From Actinomycetospora straminea (GTDB lineage: Bacteria > Actinomycetota > Actinomycetes > Mycobacteriales > Pseudonocardiaceae), in assembly GCF_028737255.1 (NCBI RefSeq), contig NZ_JAQZAN010000011.1, positions 148,093 through 212,092 on the forward strand: a DNA stretch of 64,000 nucleotides. The letters are read 5' to 3'. Of this stretch, positions 45,125 through 54,302 are shown piece after piece; positions within the stretch are counted from its first letter, which is position 1, and each line of letters opens with the position of its first letter. The position numbers and the translations under genes are program-made. The notes under the pieces were generated by a model. It was given only the letters and a program-made list of their open reading frames with translations. It searched no databases and was not told the DNA's origin.

Positions 45125-48010
45125 ATGCTCGTCACGGTGGGCGACGACCAGGACGGGCCGGCGGCGTGCGTCGACGTGCTCGGGCCGCTGCGCCTGCGGG
45201 TCGGGGACGCGACGGTGGCGGTGCGCGGGCCGAAGCGGCGCGCCGTGCTGGCGCTGCTCGCGCTGGCCGAGGGCCGGGCGCTGACGGTCGAGCAGCTCGT
45301 CGACGCGCTGTGGCCGGAGGAGCCGCCCGACGGCGGGCGCGCCACGGTGCACAGCCACGTCTCGCGCCTGCGCGCCGACCTCGGGCCCGCGGCGCCGCGC
45401 CTGGTCACCGTCGCGGGCGGCTACCGGCTGCGGCTCCCGCCCGACGCCCTCGACCTGCGCCGGGTGCGCGACCTGCGCGACCGCGCCCGCGACCTCACCG
45501 ACCCCCGCGCCGCCGCCGAGTGCCTGCGCACCGCCCGCGCGACCTGGCGCGGCCCGGCGCTGGCGGACCTCCTCGACGTCCCGGGCCTGCGGGCGGCCGC
45601 CGACGCGGCGCGCGAGCTGTGGTGCGACGTCACCGACCGGCTGGTCGAGGCGCTGATCGCGGCCGGCGCGGCGGACGAGGCCCTCGCCCCCGCGGCGGAC
45701 GCGGTGGCCGAGGACCCATGGCGCGAGCCCGCCGTGCTCGGCCTCGTGCGGGCGCGCGCGGCGACCGGGCAGGCGCCGCGGGCCCTGCAGACCGCCCGCG
45801 AGTACCGCCGGCGCCTGGCCGAGGAGGCGGGCCTCGACCCCTCGCCCGCGCTGGCCGAGCTCGAGCGCGCGGTGGCGGACGGGGAGCTGGCCCCCGCCCC
45901 GGTCGCCGTCGCGCCACCGGCACCGCCGGCACCCCCGGCCCCGACGGCGCGGACCCTCCACGGCCGCGACGCCGAGCTCGCCACGGCCGGGACGTTGCTC
46001 GGGCGGGAGCGGCTGGTGTCGGTGGTCGGGCCCGGCGGGGTCGGCAAGACGCGGCTGGCCCGCGAGCTCGCCGCCCGGGCGCCCGCCGCGGCGACGCTGC
46101 TGCTCGCGCCCGTCACCGACCCCGCGGCCCTGCCGCACGCGCTGGCCGAGGCGCTGCGCCTGCGCTCCCTGACCGGCGACGTGCTCGACGCCTGCCTCGA
46201 CGAGCTCGCCGGCGCCCCGCGGCTGCTGCTGCTCGACAACGCCGAGCACCTGCTCGACGGCGTGCGGGACCTCGTCGCGACCCTCCTCGAGCGCGCGCCC
46301 GGGGTGACGGTGCTGGTCACGAGCCGCGAGCCGCTGGGCCTGGCCGAGGAGGCGGTGGTGCGCCTGGCGCCGCTCGCCGTGCCCGCCCGTGGTGACCGGC
46401 CCGACGGGCTCGCCGGGGTCCCCGCCGTCGCCGTCTTCCTCGACCGCGCGGCCCGCGTCCGCCCGGACCTCGTGCTCGGCGCCGACGAGCTCGCCCACGT
46501 CGCCGACGTCGTCCGACGCCTCGACGGCCTGCCGCTGGCGATCGAGCTCGCGGCCGGACGCCTGTCGACCTTCGCCCCCGCGGCGCTGGCGGCCCGGCTC
46601 GACCGCGCGCTCGACCTGCTCGGCAACCGCGGCGCCCCGGCGCGCCACCGGACGCTGCGCGCCACCGTCGCCTGGTCCTACGCCCTGCTCACCCCCGACG
46701 AGCAGCGCCTCTTCCGCCACCTGACGGTGTTCGCGGACGGCGTCGACCCGACCGCGGTCGAGGCGGTCGCCGACGGGCTGGGCCTGGACACCGACGCCGG
46801 CGAGCTGCTCGCCCGCCTCGTCGACGCGTCGATGGTGGAGGCCGACACGGGGGCAGGTACCGGCCGGACCCGCTACCGCGTGCTGGAGACCCTGCGCGCC
46901 TACGGGCGGGACGAGCTGGTCGCCGCGGGCGAGGCCGACGCCGCCGAGGCCGCCGTCGTGCGCTGGGCGGTCGACCTCGCGACCTGGGTCGAGCGCACCG
47001 GCCGCACCGCGCAGGAGCCGGCCGTCGACGCCGTCCTGCAGCGCGAGCACGGCAACCTGCGCGCGACCTGGCGCCTGGCCCGCACGCGCGGTGACCTCGA
47101 CGCCGCCGCCGCGATGGCCGTGTCCCTCGTCGAGGCGGCCACGTGGCGCGACCTCGTGGAGGTGCGCGGCTGGTCGCGCGCGCTGCTCGACGACCCGGGG
47201 CTGGCGGGCCACCCGCTCGAGGCCCGGGTGCTCGGGGCCGCGGGGCAGGACGCGTACATGCGCGGCGAGGCCCCGGTCGCCGAGCGCCTGGCCCGCGCCG
47301 CGCTCGCCCGGGCCCCCGCGGGGGAGGACCGGCGCCTCGCGCTCGCTGCGCTCGCCCAGGCCGACCTCACCGCCGGGCGCTGGGACGACGCCGTCACCCA
47401 CGAGCTCGAGGCCGTCGCGCACGCCGACGGGCCCGTCCCGGAGCCCGGGGTCGGCGCCCTCGCCGCGCTCTACGCCGGCGACCCGGCGCGGGCCCGGGAG
47501 ATCGTCGCGCTGCTGCCCGCCGGCGAGGTCCCGACCCTGCGCGGGCTCGTCGCCTACGTCACCGCGGAGATCGACAGCGTCGAGGGCGACACGGCCGGGG
47601 CCGAGCGCGGCTACCGCACCGCGATCACGGCCGCCCGGTCGGTCGGCTCGACGTTCCTGGAGGCGATCGCCGCCGTCGGGCTCGCCTCGCTGCTCTCGCG
47701 GGCCGGGCGCATCCCCGCCGCGCTCGTGGGCTACCGCGACGTCATCGACCACTGGGACCGCGGCGGCAACTGGGGCCACCAGTGGGTCACCCTGCGCAAC
47801 CTCGCCGACCTGCTGCGCGAGCTGGGCGACGCCGCCACCGCCGACCTGCTCGACGCCGCCGCCGACCGGGCCCCGGACGCCCCCGACGACCCCGAGCGGC
47901 CGCGCGGGCGCCCGGTCGAGCCGGCCCCGGACCGACACCAGGCCCTCGCCCTGGCCCGCGACGCCGTCAGCCGGCACCTCGGGGCTGACAGCGGCGTGCA
48001 CGCCGGCTGA
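45125..48010 (+). CDS. SARP/AfsR-like transcriptional regulator (BTAD-NB-ARC-TPR)
   Basis: 961 residues. Residues 15-105 form an OmpR-type winged helix (RGPKRRAVLALLALAEGRALTVEQLVDALWP). Residues 110-250 form the bacterial transcriptional activation domain. After a Pro/Ala linker, an STAND/NB-ARC ATPase begins near 285: GPGGVGKTRLAREL near 302 and LLLLDNAEHLLDG near 370. TPR-like helices fill the C-terminus. Such regulators switch on secondary-metabolite or detoxification genes, using ATP as a switch. Likely targets are the divergent monooxygenase-BBE pair and the deacetylase-MFS-methyltransferase trio that starts 56 nt downstream. Confidence 0.88.
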   Translation: MLVTVGDDQDGPAACVDVLGPLRLRVGDATVAVRGPKRRAVLALLALAEGRALTVEQLVDALWPEEPPDGGRATVHSHVSRLRADLGPAAPRLVTVAGGYRLRLPPDALDLRRVRDLRDRARDLTDPRAAAECLRTARATWRGPALADLLDVPGLRAAADAARELWCDVTDRLVEALIAAGAADEALAPAADAVAEDPWREPAVLGLVRARAATGQAPRALQTAREYRRRLAEEAGLDPSPALAELERAVADGELAPAPVAVAPPAPPAPPAPTARTLHGRDAELATAGTLLGRERLVSVVGPGGVGKTRLARELAARAPAAATLLLAPVTDPAALPHALAEALRLRSLTGDVLDACLDELAGAPRLLLLDNAEHLLDGVRDLVATLLERAPGVTVLVTSREPLGLAEEAVVRLAPLAVPARGDRPDGLAGVPAVAVFLDRAARVRPDLVLGADELAHVADVVRRLDGLPLAIELAAGRLSTFAPAALAARLDRALDLLGNRGAPARHRTLRATVAWSYALLTPDEQRLFRHLTVFADGVDPTAVEAVADGLGLDTDAGELLARLVDASMVEADTGAGTGRTRYRVLETLRAYGRDELVAAGEADAAEAAVVRWAVDLATWVERTGRTAQEPAVDAVLQREHGNLRATWRLARTRGDLDAAAAMAVSLVEAATWRDLVEVRGWSRALLDDPGLAGHPLEARVLGAAGQDAYMRGEAPVAERLARAALARAPAGEDRRLALAALAQADLTAGRWDDAVTHELEAVAHADGPVPEPGVGALAALYAGDPARAREIVALLPAGEVPTLRGLVAYVTAEIDSVEGDTAGAERGYRTAITAARSVGSTFLEAIAAVGLASLLSRAGRIPAALVGYRDVIDHWDRGGNWGHQWVTLRNLADLLRELGDAATADLLDAAADRAPDAPDDPERPRGRPVEPAPDRHQALALARDAVSRHLGADSGVHAG

Positions 48011-48066
48011 CAGCCCGGCCGCCGACCCTCGGGGACGTCGACGACGACCGTCCCGAGGAGCGCGTC

Positions 48067-48840
48067 ATGACCGCCACCGCACCCGCCACCGCACCCACCG
48101 TCACCACCACCGACGCCGTCGCCCGCCTGGGCACGATCGTCGGTGTCTGGGCGCACCCCGACGACGAGGCCTACCTGTCGGCGGGCGTGCTGGCCGCCGC
48201 GGCCGCCGCCGGCCATCGGGTCGTCGTCGTCACCGCCACCCGCGGCGAGCACGGCACCGACGACCCCGGGCGCTACCCGCCGGCGCAGCTCGCCGGGGTG
48301 CGCGCGGTCGAGATCGTCGACTCGCTGGCCGCCCTGCACCCCGCCATCGAGCACCGCTTCCTCGGCCGCGGGTGTTGCCACCTCGACGGCGCGCTGCGAC
48401 CGGACCCGGGCACCGCGACGGTCGACGAGCTCGCGGCGCTGCTCGTCGAGGTCGCGCCCGACACCGTCCTGACCTTCGGCCCCGACGGGATCACCGGGCA
48501 CGGCGACCACCGCGCGGTCTCGGCGTGGGTCGACCACGCGGTCCGCCGGCTGGCGGCGCCGCCGCGCGTCCTGCACGCCGCGGTCACCGAGGCGTGGGTC
48601 GCGCGGTTCGGGGAGTTCGTCGAGCCCATGGACGACAGCGACGACGCGTTCGCGCCCTGCCCGTCCGACGAGCTGGTGGTCGACCTGGAGCTCACCGGGG
48701 ACCTCCTGGAGCGCAAGGTCGCCGCGCTGCGCGCGCAGGCCAGCCAGACCGTGGCGCTGGAGGCGGCCGTCGGCGAGGCGCGCTACCGCGACTCCGTCGC
48801 CGGCGAGTACTTCCGTCCGGCGCCGCTGGTCACCTCGTGA
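48067..48840 (+). CDS. PIG-L/LmbE-family deacetylase
   Basis: 257 residues. Zinc-binding signature AHPDDEAYLSAG near residue 37, and the second motif GITGHGDHRAVSAW near 140. TRGEHGTDDPG follows the usual pattern after strand two. PIG-L enzymes remove acetyl groups from N-acetylglucosamine conjugates, as in mycothiol making (MshB) or antibiotic pathways; the substrate here is open. ATG 48067 follows GAGGAG. The stop overlaps the start of an MFS exporter (GTGA), and a methyltransferase follows, so the three probably act together. Confidence 0.87.
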   Translation: MTATAPATAPTVTTTDAVARLGTIVGVWAHPDDEAYLSAGVLAAAAAAGHRVVVVTATRGEHGTDDPGRYPPAQLAGVRAVEIVDSLAALHPAIEHRFLGRGCCHLDGALRPDPGTATVDELAALLVEVAPDTVLTFGPDGITGHGDHRAVSAWVDHAVRRLAAPPRVLHAAVTEAWVARFGEFVEPMDDSDDAFAPCPSDELVVDLELTGDLLERKVAALRAQASQTVALEAAVGEARYRDSVAGEYFRPAPLVTS

Positions 48841-50060
48841 GCACGGACGTCGCCGCGCCGCCGGCCCGGGGGATCGGCCGGCTGCTCGCGGCCACGGTCG
48901 CCGCCACCACCGTGGCCCTGGGGCTCGCCACGGGGACCGGACCGCTGGTCGGGCCGGTCGCCGCCGAGTTCGGGGTCGGCGCCGGCGCGGCGTCGCTGAT
49001 GCTCGCCGCGACGCTCGCGACGATGCTGGGTCTCGGCGTCGTGACCGGCCCGCGGGCCCAGCGCCACGGACCCCGGCACCTCGTCGCGCTCGGCGCCGTC
49101 GCGGTCCCCGCGGGCCTGGTCGTCCTGGCGCTCGCCCCGTCGTTCCCGCTCGCGGCCGCCGGGTTCGCGCTCGGCGTCGGGGGCGGGGCCGGGTGCCTGT
49201 TCGTCCCCCTCCAGGCCGCCGTCGGGGCGGTCGCCCGGCGTCGCGGGCCCGCGCTGGTGCTCGCGACCGCGGGCGCCGGCCTCGCCACCGTCGTCGCCCC
49301 GCCGTCGACGGTCGCCCTGGTCGGCGCGCTGGGGCTGCGCGACGCGGCCCTCGTGCTGGCGGGGATCGCCGCCGTGGTGCTCGGCGCGTGCGTGCCGGCC
49401 GTCCCCGCGGGCGGCGATCCGGACGCGGCCGCCCCGGGCCTGCGCACGGTCGGGCCGGCGCTGCGCGACCCGGCGTTCCGCCGCTTCGTCCTGGGCGACG
49501 TCGGGCTCTGCGCGGCGATGTTCGTGCCCTACGTGCACCTCGCCGGGTTCGCGGGCGCGCGCGGCGCCGACCTCGCCACCGGTGCCGCCCTGGTCGCCGC
49601 CGCCGGGGCGGCGAGCCTGCTCGCGCGGGTCGCCGCCGTGCCGGCCGTGGCGCGCTGGGGTGCCTGGACCGTCTGCCGCGTCGGTGCCGTCGCGATGACC
49701 GTGACCCTCGGGGCGTGGCTGCTCGCCGACGGCCGGGTCGTGGGGTCGGCGCTGGTCGCGGTCGCGTTCGGGTGCGCCCACGGCGCCTTCGTCGGGGTCA
49801 GCGGGGCCGCCGCCGCGCAGCTCTTCGGTGTGACGGGCTTCGGGCTGCGCCTCGGGGTGCTGCACCTCGCCGCCGCGGCCGGGGGCCTGCTCGGGCCCGC
49901 GCTCGCCGGCCTCGCCGCCGACGCCGCCGGCGGGCCGACCGCCGGCATCGCCGTGGCCGTCGTCCTCGCCACGGCCGGGAGCGCGCTGTTCCTCCGCGCC
50001 GGGACGCGGCAGCGGGACGACACCGGGTCGACAGGGCCGGCCGCCACCGTCGACGCATGA
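48837..50060 (+). CDS. MFS transporter
   Basis: 407 residues with about 12 hydrophobic helices. The loop GPRAQRHGPRHLVALG between helices two and three corresponds to MFS motif A, in a degraded form. The overall pattern resembles the monocarboxylate/OxlT-type or YcxA-like MFS group. Direction is unknown; export of a product made by the neighbouring enzymes is plausible. GTG 48837 overlaps the deacetylase stop, and ATGA joins it to the methyltransferase, so all three are translationally coupled. Very Ala/Gly-rich, as its neighbours. Confidence 0.83.
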   Translation: MSTDVAAPPARGIGRLLAATVAATTVALGLATGTGPLVGPVAAEFGVGAGAASLMLAATLATMLGLGVVTGPRAQRHGPRHLVALGAVAVPAGLVVLALAPSFPLAAAGFALGVGGGAGCLFVPLQAAVGAVARRRGPALVLATAGAGLATVVAPPSTVALVGALGLRDAALVLAGIAAVVLGACVPAVPAGGDPDAAAPGLRTVGPALRDPAFRRFVLGDVGLCAAMFVPYVHLAGFAGARGADLATGAALVAAAGAASLLARVAAVPAVARWGAWTVCRVGAVAMTVTLGAWLLADGRVVGSALVAVAFGCAHGAFVGVSGAAAAQLFGVTGFGLRLGVLHLAAAAGGLLGPALAGLAADAAGGPTAGIAVAVVLATAGSALFLRAGTRQRDDTGSTGPAATVDA

Positions 50061-51145
50061 CGACCACCGAGAACACCCGCACCCACTCGACCGACGCCTG
50101 CGCCGAGACCGTCTTCGGCTGGATCCTCGGGATGGAGCACACGACCGCGCTCTACCTCGGCGACCGGCTCGGCTGGTACGCCTCGCTCGCGCAGGACGGC
50201 CCGGCCACCGCCCCGGAGCTCGCCGCGCGCACCGGGACCTCCGCCCGGTACGCCCGCGAGTGGCTCGAGTACCAGGCGGTGAGCGGCCTGCTCACCGTCG
50301 ACGACCCCGCCGCCGCGCCCGACGAGCGCCGCTTCGCGATGCCCCCGGAGCACGTCCCGGTGCTCGCCGACCTCGACAGCGAGGCGATCCTGACCCCGTT
50401 CGCCCGCATCCTCATGGCGTCGCTGCGCCGCATCGACGACCTCCTCGAGGCCTACCGCACCGGTGGCGGGGTCAGCTGGGAGCAGCTCGGGGACGACGCG
50501 CGCGAGGGCCAGGCGGCCCAGAACCGCCCGCTGCTGCGTGACGGCCTGTCCCGCGACCACCTGCCGCTGCTGCCCGACGTCGACGCGGCCCTCCGCGCCG
50601 GCGGGCGGGTCGCGGACGTCGGCTGCGGGGAGGGCTGGTCGGCCGTCGGCATCGCGCGCGCGTACCCGTCGGCGCGGGTCGACGGGTTCGACGTCGACGC
50701 CGCGTCGGTTGCGGCCGCGCGCCGGCACGCCGCCGACGAGGGCGTCGCCGACCGCGTCGCGGTGCACCACGCCGACGTGGCCACCGCCGAGGCCGGCGCG
50801 TACGACCTGGTCTGCGCCTTCGAGTGCGTGCACGACATGCCCGACCCCGTCGCGGTGCTCGCCGCGATGCGCCGGGCGGTGGCACCCGGCGGCACCGTGC
50901 TGATCATGGACGAGAAGGTCGCGGACGCCTTCGCCCCGGACGGTGACGAGGTCGAGCGGCTGTTCTACGGCTTCTCGCTGATGTGCTGCCTGCCCGACGG
51001 GCTGTCCACGGCCGGCTCGGTCGGCACCGGCACGGTCATGCGGCGCAGCACGCTCGAGGCGTACGCCCGGGAGGCCGGGTTCGCGCAGGTGGAGGTGCTC
51101 GACGAGCTGGACAACGACATCTTCCGCTTCTACCGGCTGTCCTGA
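50057..51145 (+). CDS. SAM-dependent class I methyltransferase with N-terminal winged helix
   Basis: 362 residues. Winged-helix module at about 25-100 (LGDRLGWYASLAQDGPATAPELAARTGTSARYAREWLEYQAVSG). The SAM-binding loop is VADVGCGEGWSAVGIARAYP near 190, then VDGFDVDAASVAAAR, VCAFECVHDMPDP and MDEKVADAFAPDGDEVERL. It has the same architecture as the protein at 41923. Coupled to the MFS gene by an ATGA overlap. Its 3' end overlaps the converging PEP-utilising gene by 16 bp. The methyl acceptor is unknown; it may be a pathway intermediate shared with the deacetylase. Confidence 0.83.
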   Translation: MTTTENTRTHSTDACAETVFGWILGMEHTTALYLGDRLGWYASLAQDGPATAPELAARTGTSARYAREWLEYQAVSGLLTVDDPAAAPDERRFAMPPEHVPVLADLDSEAILTPFARILMASLRRIDDLLEAYRTGGGVSWEQLGDDAREGQAAQNRPLLRDGLSRDHLPLLPDVDAALRAGGRVADVGCGEGWSAVGIARAYPSARVDGFDVDAASVAAARRHAADEGVADRVAVHHADVATAEAGAYDLVCAFECVHDMPDPVAVLAAMRRAVAPGGTVLIMDEKVADAFAPDGDEVERLFYGFSLMCCLPDGLSTAGSVGTGTVMRRSTLEAYAREAGFAQVEVLDELDNDIFRFYRLS

Positions 51146-53766
51146 GGCTCCACCCGTCCGCGGGTGCCGTCGACCCGCACCGTGGCCACGGCCGCGAGGC
51201 GGTCGACGGCCCCGCGGACCCCCACCACCGCGGGCAGGCCGTACTCGCGGGCGACGACCGCGCCGTGCGAGTTCGACCCGCCCATCTCCATCACCAGCCC
51301 ACCGGCGGTGAGGAACAGCGGCGTCCAGCCCGGGTCGGTGGACGGGCAGACGAGGACGTCGCCGGGCTCGAGGTGGGCGCCCTGCGGGTCGGTGATCACC
51401 CGGACCGGGCCGGTCACCGTCCCGGCCGAGGCCGGCACGCCGACGAGCGCGCCGTCTCCCGGGTCGCCTGTCGCGACGAGTGCCTCGGGCTCGGTGCCGT
51501 CGGAGAGGACGATCCGCGGGACGTGCCGGCGGCGCAGCTCGCGGGCGTGGGCGTCCCGGCGGGCGCGGACGAGGGCACGCCGATCGGTGTCGTCGCGGTC
51601 CTGTCCGGCCTCCGCGAGGTCCAGGAAGTACACGTCGTCGGCGTCGTCGAGCAGGCCGCGGGCGACGAGGTCGGCGCCGACCGCGGCGAGCTCGGCCCGG
51701 GCAGCGGCGAGCACCGTGACCAGCCAGTACTTCGGCAGCTCCCGCAGGCCCGCGAGCGCCCGGGTCCGGTGGAGGGCGTGGGCGACGAGCCGCCCGCGCA
51801 GCACACCGGACCGCCGGGCCAGGGCGGCGATCACCATCTCGGCCTCGGCGGCGCCGCGCGCGAACACGGCGTCCGGCGCCCGCACGGCGTCGGTGAGGCG
51901 CACGTAGTTGGCCAGCACGCCGAGCAGGTGGGTGGGGTCGTCGGACCACCGCGGCACGCCGAGGTCGATCTCCGCGACCGCGCGCCGGCCGTGGACGGCG
52001 AGGAACGCGCCGAGGCCCGCGGCCAGCGCGGGCGGCCAGGTGTCGCGCTCGGCGGCGAGGTCGGCGGGCGCGGTCCCGGTCAGCGCGGCGACCGTGGCGG
52101 GGTCGTCGCGCAGCCGGACGGCGAGGTCCCAGAGCGCGAGGTCCATCTCCGTGGTGACGTTGTGCGGCAGGCCGCGCAGCACGGTGCCGAGCTCGCCGGG
52201 ACGGGCGCGGTCGCCGAGCAGCCGCGCCGCCAGGCCGAGGGCGAGGAAGCCGGCGAGCGGGGCGGGCGCGATCCGCGGCGGCACGAGGGCGAAGCAGGCG
52301 AACATCCACCGGACCCGCTCCAGGCGCTCGGCCCGGGTGGCGTCGGCGGGCGCCGGCAGCGCCGCCTCGGCCGCCCGGACGCGCGCGAGGGCCCGGTCCC
52401 GGGCGCGCGCGGGGCGCAGCCAGGCGCCGACGACGGCCGGCGGGATGCGGTACCGGAGCGCGATCCGGCCCACCCGCCGCAGGGCCGGCAGCGGCGAGCG
52501 CCGGGTCGGCGAGAACTCCGGCCGGTCGAGCTGCGTGGCGATGACCTCGGCCGACCGGCGCTCCATCACCCCGAGCAGCGCGGCCGCCCCGGCGCGCCCG
52601 ACCCGGCTGCGCAGCACGTCGGTGATGTCGACGAACAGGCGCCCGCCGGCCTCGGCGAGCATCGGTGGGCCCTGCCCGGGGTCGTCGACCGCGACCCCGA
52701 GGAGCCCGGCGACGCCCGAGCCGAGGTGGCGCGCCGCGGAGATCCCGGCCGGGGTGAACGGCCGGAAGACGCCCTGGGCGACGTTGGCGGACAGGAACAG
52801 GCGCAGGCCGGGGCGCCCGGGCACGAGCGGGTAGAGCGTGGTGATCGGCCGCGCCTGGGTGAGCCAGCGGGTGCCGTCGCCGTCGATCGCCCACTCGACG
52901 TCCTGGGGCGCGCCGAAGAGCTCCTCGACCTCGCGGCCGAGGCGCGCGAGCCCGTGCACGTCGGCCGCCGGCAGCCCGGCACCGCCCGCCGCGTGCGCCT
53001 CCGTCGCGGTGCCCCCACCCGGCCGCGCGCGGACCACGGTGCCGCCTGTCCCGGCGCGCCGCTCGGCGATCGTGCCGTCGGGGGCGACGACGACGTGCTC
53101 GGGGTCGACCGACCCGGACACCACGGACTCCCCCAGCCCGGGTGCGGCGTCGATGACGGCCTGCCCGCGACGGCCCGAGACGGGGTCGGCGGTGAACAGC
53201 ACGCCGGCCCAGCGTGCGTCGACCATCCGCTGCACGACGACGGCCAGCGTGACCGCGGCGTGGTCGATGCCGCGGGCCGCGCGGTAGGCGACGGCGCGGT
53301 CGGTCCAGAGCGACGCCCAGCAGCGGCGCACCGCCGCGAGCACCGCGTCGGCGCCGACCACGTTGAGGTAGGTGTCCTGCTGCCCGGCGAAGCTGGCGTC
53401 CGGGAGGTCCTCGGCGGTCGCGGACGAGCGCACGGCGACGAGGCCGTCCGGGCAGGCCGCGCGCACGGCGGCCGCGACGTCGTCGGGCACGGGGACGGCG
53501 AGCACGACGTCGCGGGCCTTCTCGGCGAGCACGCCGGTGTCGGTGGCGCCGGCGTCGGCGAGGAGCGCGTCGAGCGCCGAGCCGACCGCGGCCCGGTAGG
53601 CGGCCGTCGTCACGCACACCCCGTCGGGCACGGGGAGGCCGGCGCGGACGAGGGCCGCGAGGTTGGCGGCCTTGCCCCCGACGCGGCCGAGGGTGGCGGG
53701 GTCGGCCGGGTCGATCGCGTCCAGGGTCAGGACGAGCGGGGTGGGCGTGGGCGGCGTGGTGGTCAC
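51130..53766 (-). CDS. Rifampin phosphotransferase-like / PEP synthase-family protein
   Basis: 878 residues. The N-terminal ATP-grasp (PPDK-N) domain has VGGKAANLAALVRAGLPVPDG, VRSSATAEDLPDASFAGQQDTYLNV and the QARPITT end near 320. A helical middle domain covers about 330-750. The C-terminal phosphohistidine domain has MGGSNSHGAVVAREYGLP, catalytic His near 834. Length, domain order and His position fit rifampin phosphotransferase (Rph, about 865 residues, His near 825) better than PEP synthase, which lacks such a middle domain and ends in a PEP-binding barrel. The drug specificity cannot be read off. GTG 53766 overlaps the MarR gene upstream. Confidence 0.8.
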   Translation of the reverse strand: MTTTPPTPTPLVLTLDAIDPADPATLGRVGGKAANLAALVRAGLPVPDGVCVTTAAYRAAVGSALDALLADAGATDTGVLAEKARDVVLAVPVPDDVAAAVRAACPDGLVAVRSSATAEDLPDASFAGQQDTYLNVVGADAVLAAVRRCWASLWTDRAVAYRAARGIDHAAVTLAVVVQRMVDARWAGVLFTADPVSGRRGQAVIDAAPGLGESVVSGSVDPEHVVVAPDGTIAERRAGTGGTVVRARPGGGTATEAHAAGGAGLPAADVHGLARLGREVEELFGAPQDVEWAIDGDGTRWLTQARPITTLYPLVPGRPGLRLFLSANVAQGVFRPFTPAGISAARHLGSGVAGLLGVAVDDPGQGPPMLAEAGGRLFVDITDVLRSRVGRAGAAALLGVMERRSAEVIATQLDRPEFSPTRRSPLPALRRVGRIALRYRIPPAVVGAWLRPARARDRALARVRAAEAALPAPADATRAERLERVRWMFACFALVPPRIAPAPLAGFLALGLAARLLGDRARPGELGTVLRGLPHNVTTEMDLALWDLAVRLRDDPATVAALTGTAPADLAAERDTWPPALAAGLGAFLAVHGRRAVAEIDLGVPRWSDDPTHLLGVLANYVRLTDAVRAPDAVFARGAAEAEMVIAALARRSGVLRGRLVAHALHRTRALAGLRELPKYWLVTVLAAARAELAAVGADLVARGLLDDADDVYFLDLAEAGQDRDDTDRRALVRARRDAHARELRRRHVPRIVLSDGTEPEALVATGDPGDGALVGVPASAGTVTGPVRVITDPQGAHLEPGDVLVCPSTDPGWTPLFLTAGGLVMEMGGSNSHGAVVAREYGLPAVVGVRGAVDRLAAVATVRVDGTRGRVEPQDSR

Positions 53767-54215
53767 GCGGTCCTCCTCTCCTGCCGGGCGGCGTCGCCGA
53801 GCAGGGCCATCGCACGTGCCACCAGGGCCCGGTCCGCGGGGTCGAGGCGGTCCATGATCTCGAGCTGGGCGTCGGCCCGGGTGCGCTCGAGGCGGCGGAG
53901 CAGGGCCGCGCCGTCCTCCGCGATCGCCACCCGGCGGACCCGCCGGTCGGTGGGGTGCTCCCGGCGCTCGAGGACGCCGCGCCGCACGAGGCCGTCGACG
54001 AGCCGGCTGGTGGCCGAGACCGACCGTCCGATCCGCTCCGCGAGGGCCCCGAGGGACACGGGCTCGCCGCCGTCGAGCACGTACAGCGTCGCGAGCTGCG
54101 TCATCGAGAGCTCGTCCCCGCCGTCGACCACCGCGAGCAGGTCGAGCAGGAAGGCGGGGATCATCGCGCGCCGCATGTCGCCGAAGCTCGCGGCGAGTCG
54201 CTCGCGCTCGTCCAT
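53763..54215 (-). CDS. MarR-family transcriptional regulator
   Basis: 150 residues. MarR winged helix: LSMTQLATLYVLDGGEPVSLGALAERIGRSVSATSRLVDGLVRRGVLERREHPTDRRVRRVAI, with the wing DRR motif. N- and C-terminal helices form the dimer. ATG 54215 is taken; an in-frame ATG at 54260 lies inside the palindromes that probably form its operator. It is co-translated with the Rph-like gene (GTGA overlap), so it probably controls that gene and itself in response to a small ligand. Confidence 0.87.
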   Translation of the reverse strand: MDERERLAASFGDMRRAMIPAFLLDLLAVVDGGDELSMTQLATLYVLDGGEPVSLGALAERIGRSVSATSRLVDGLVRRGVLERREHPTDRRVRRVAIAEDGAALLRRLERTRADAQLEIMDRLDPADRALVARAMALLGDAARQERRTA

Positions 54216-54225
54216 CGGGCCATCC

Positions 54226-54255
54226 TTGCAGTCGTGCAACGAGTGCATCCATGCA
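54226..54255. promoter_or_regulatory. Candidate MarR operator: two palindromes
   Basis: TTGCA-GTCG-TGCAA (54226-54239) followed by TGCAT-CC-ATGCA (54244-54255), both perfect and both built on TGCA. They lie 11 nt upstream of the marR ATG and 48 nt before the divergent SARP gene. Confidence 0.6.
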
Positions 54256-54302
54256 AGCACCGGGTGAATCCGGGGTCAAGGGTGGCTAGGCTCCGGCCGC
54301 GG

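Noticed and set aside
42281..48001. 1906-codon minus-strand open frame
   Set aside because: It spans several genes that have clear families on their own frames; its translation is Arg/Gly/Asp-rich noise.
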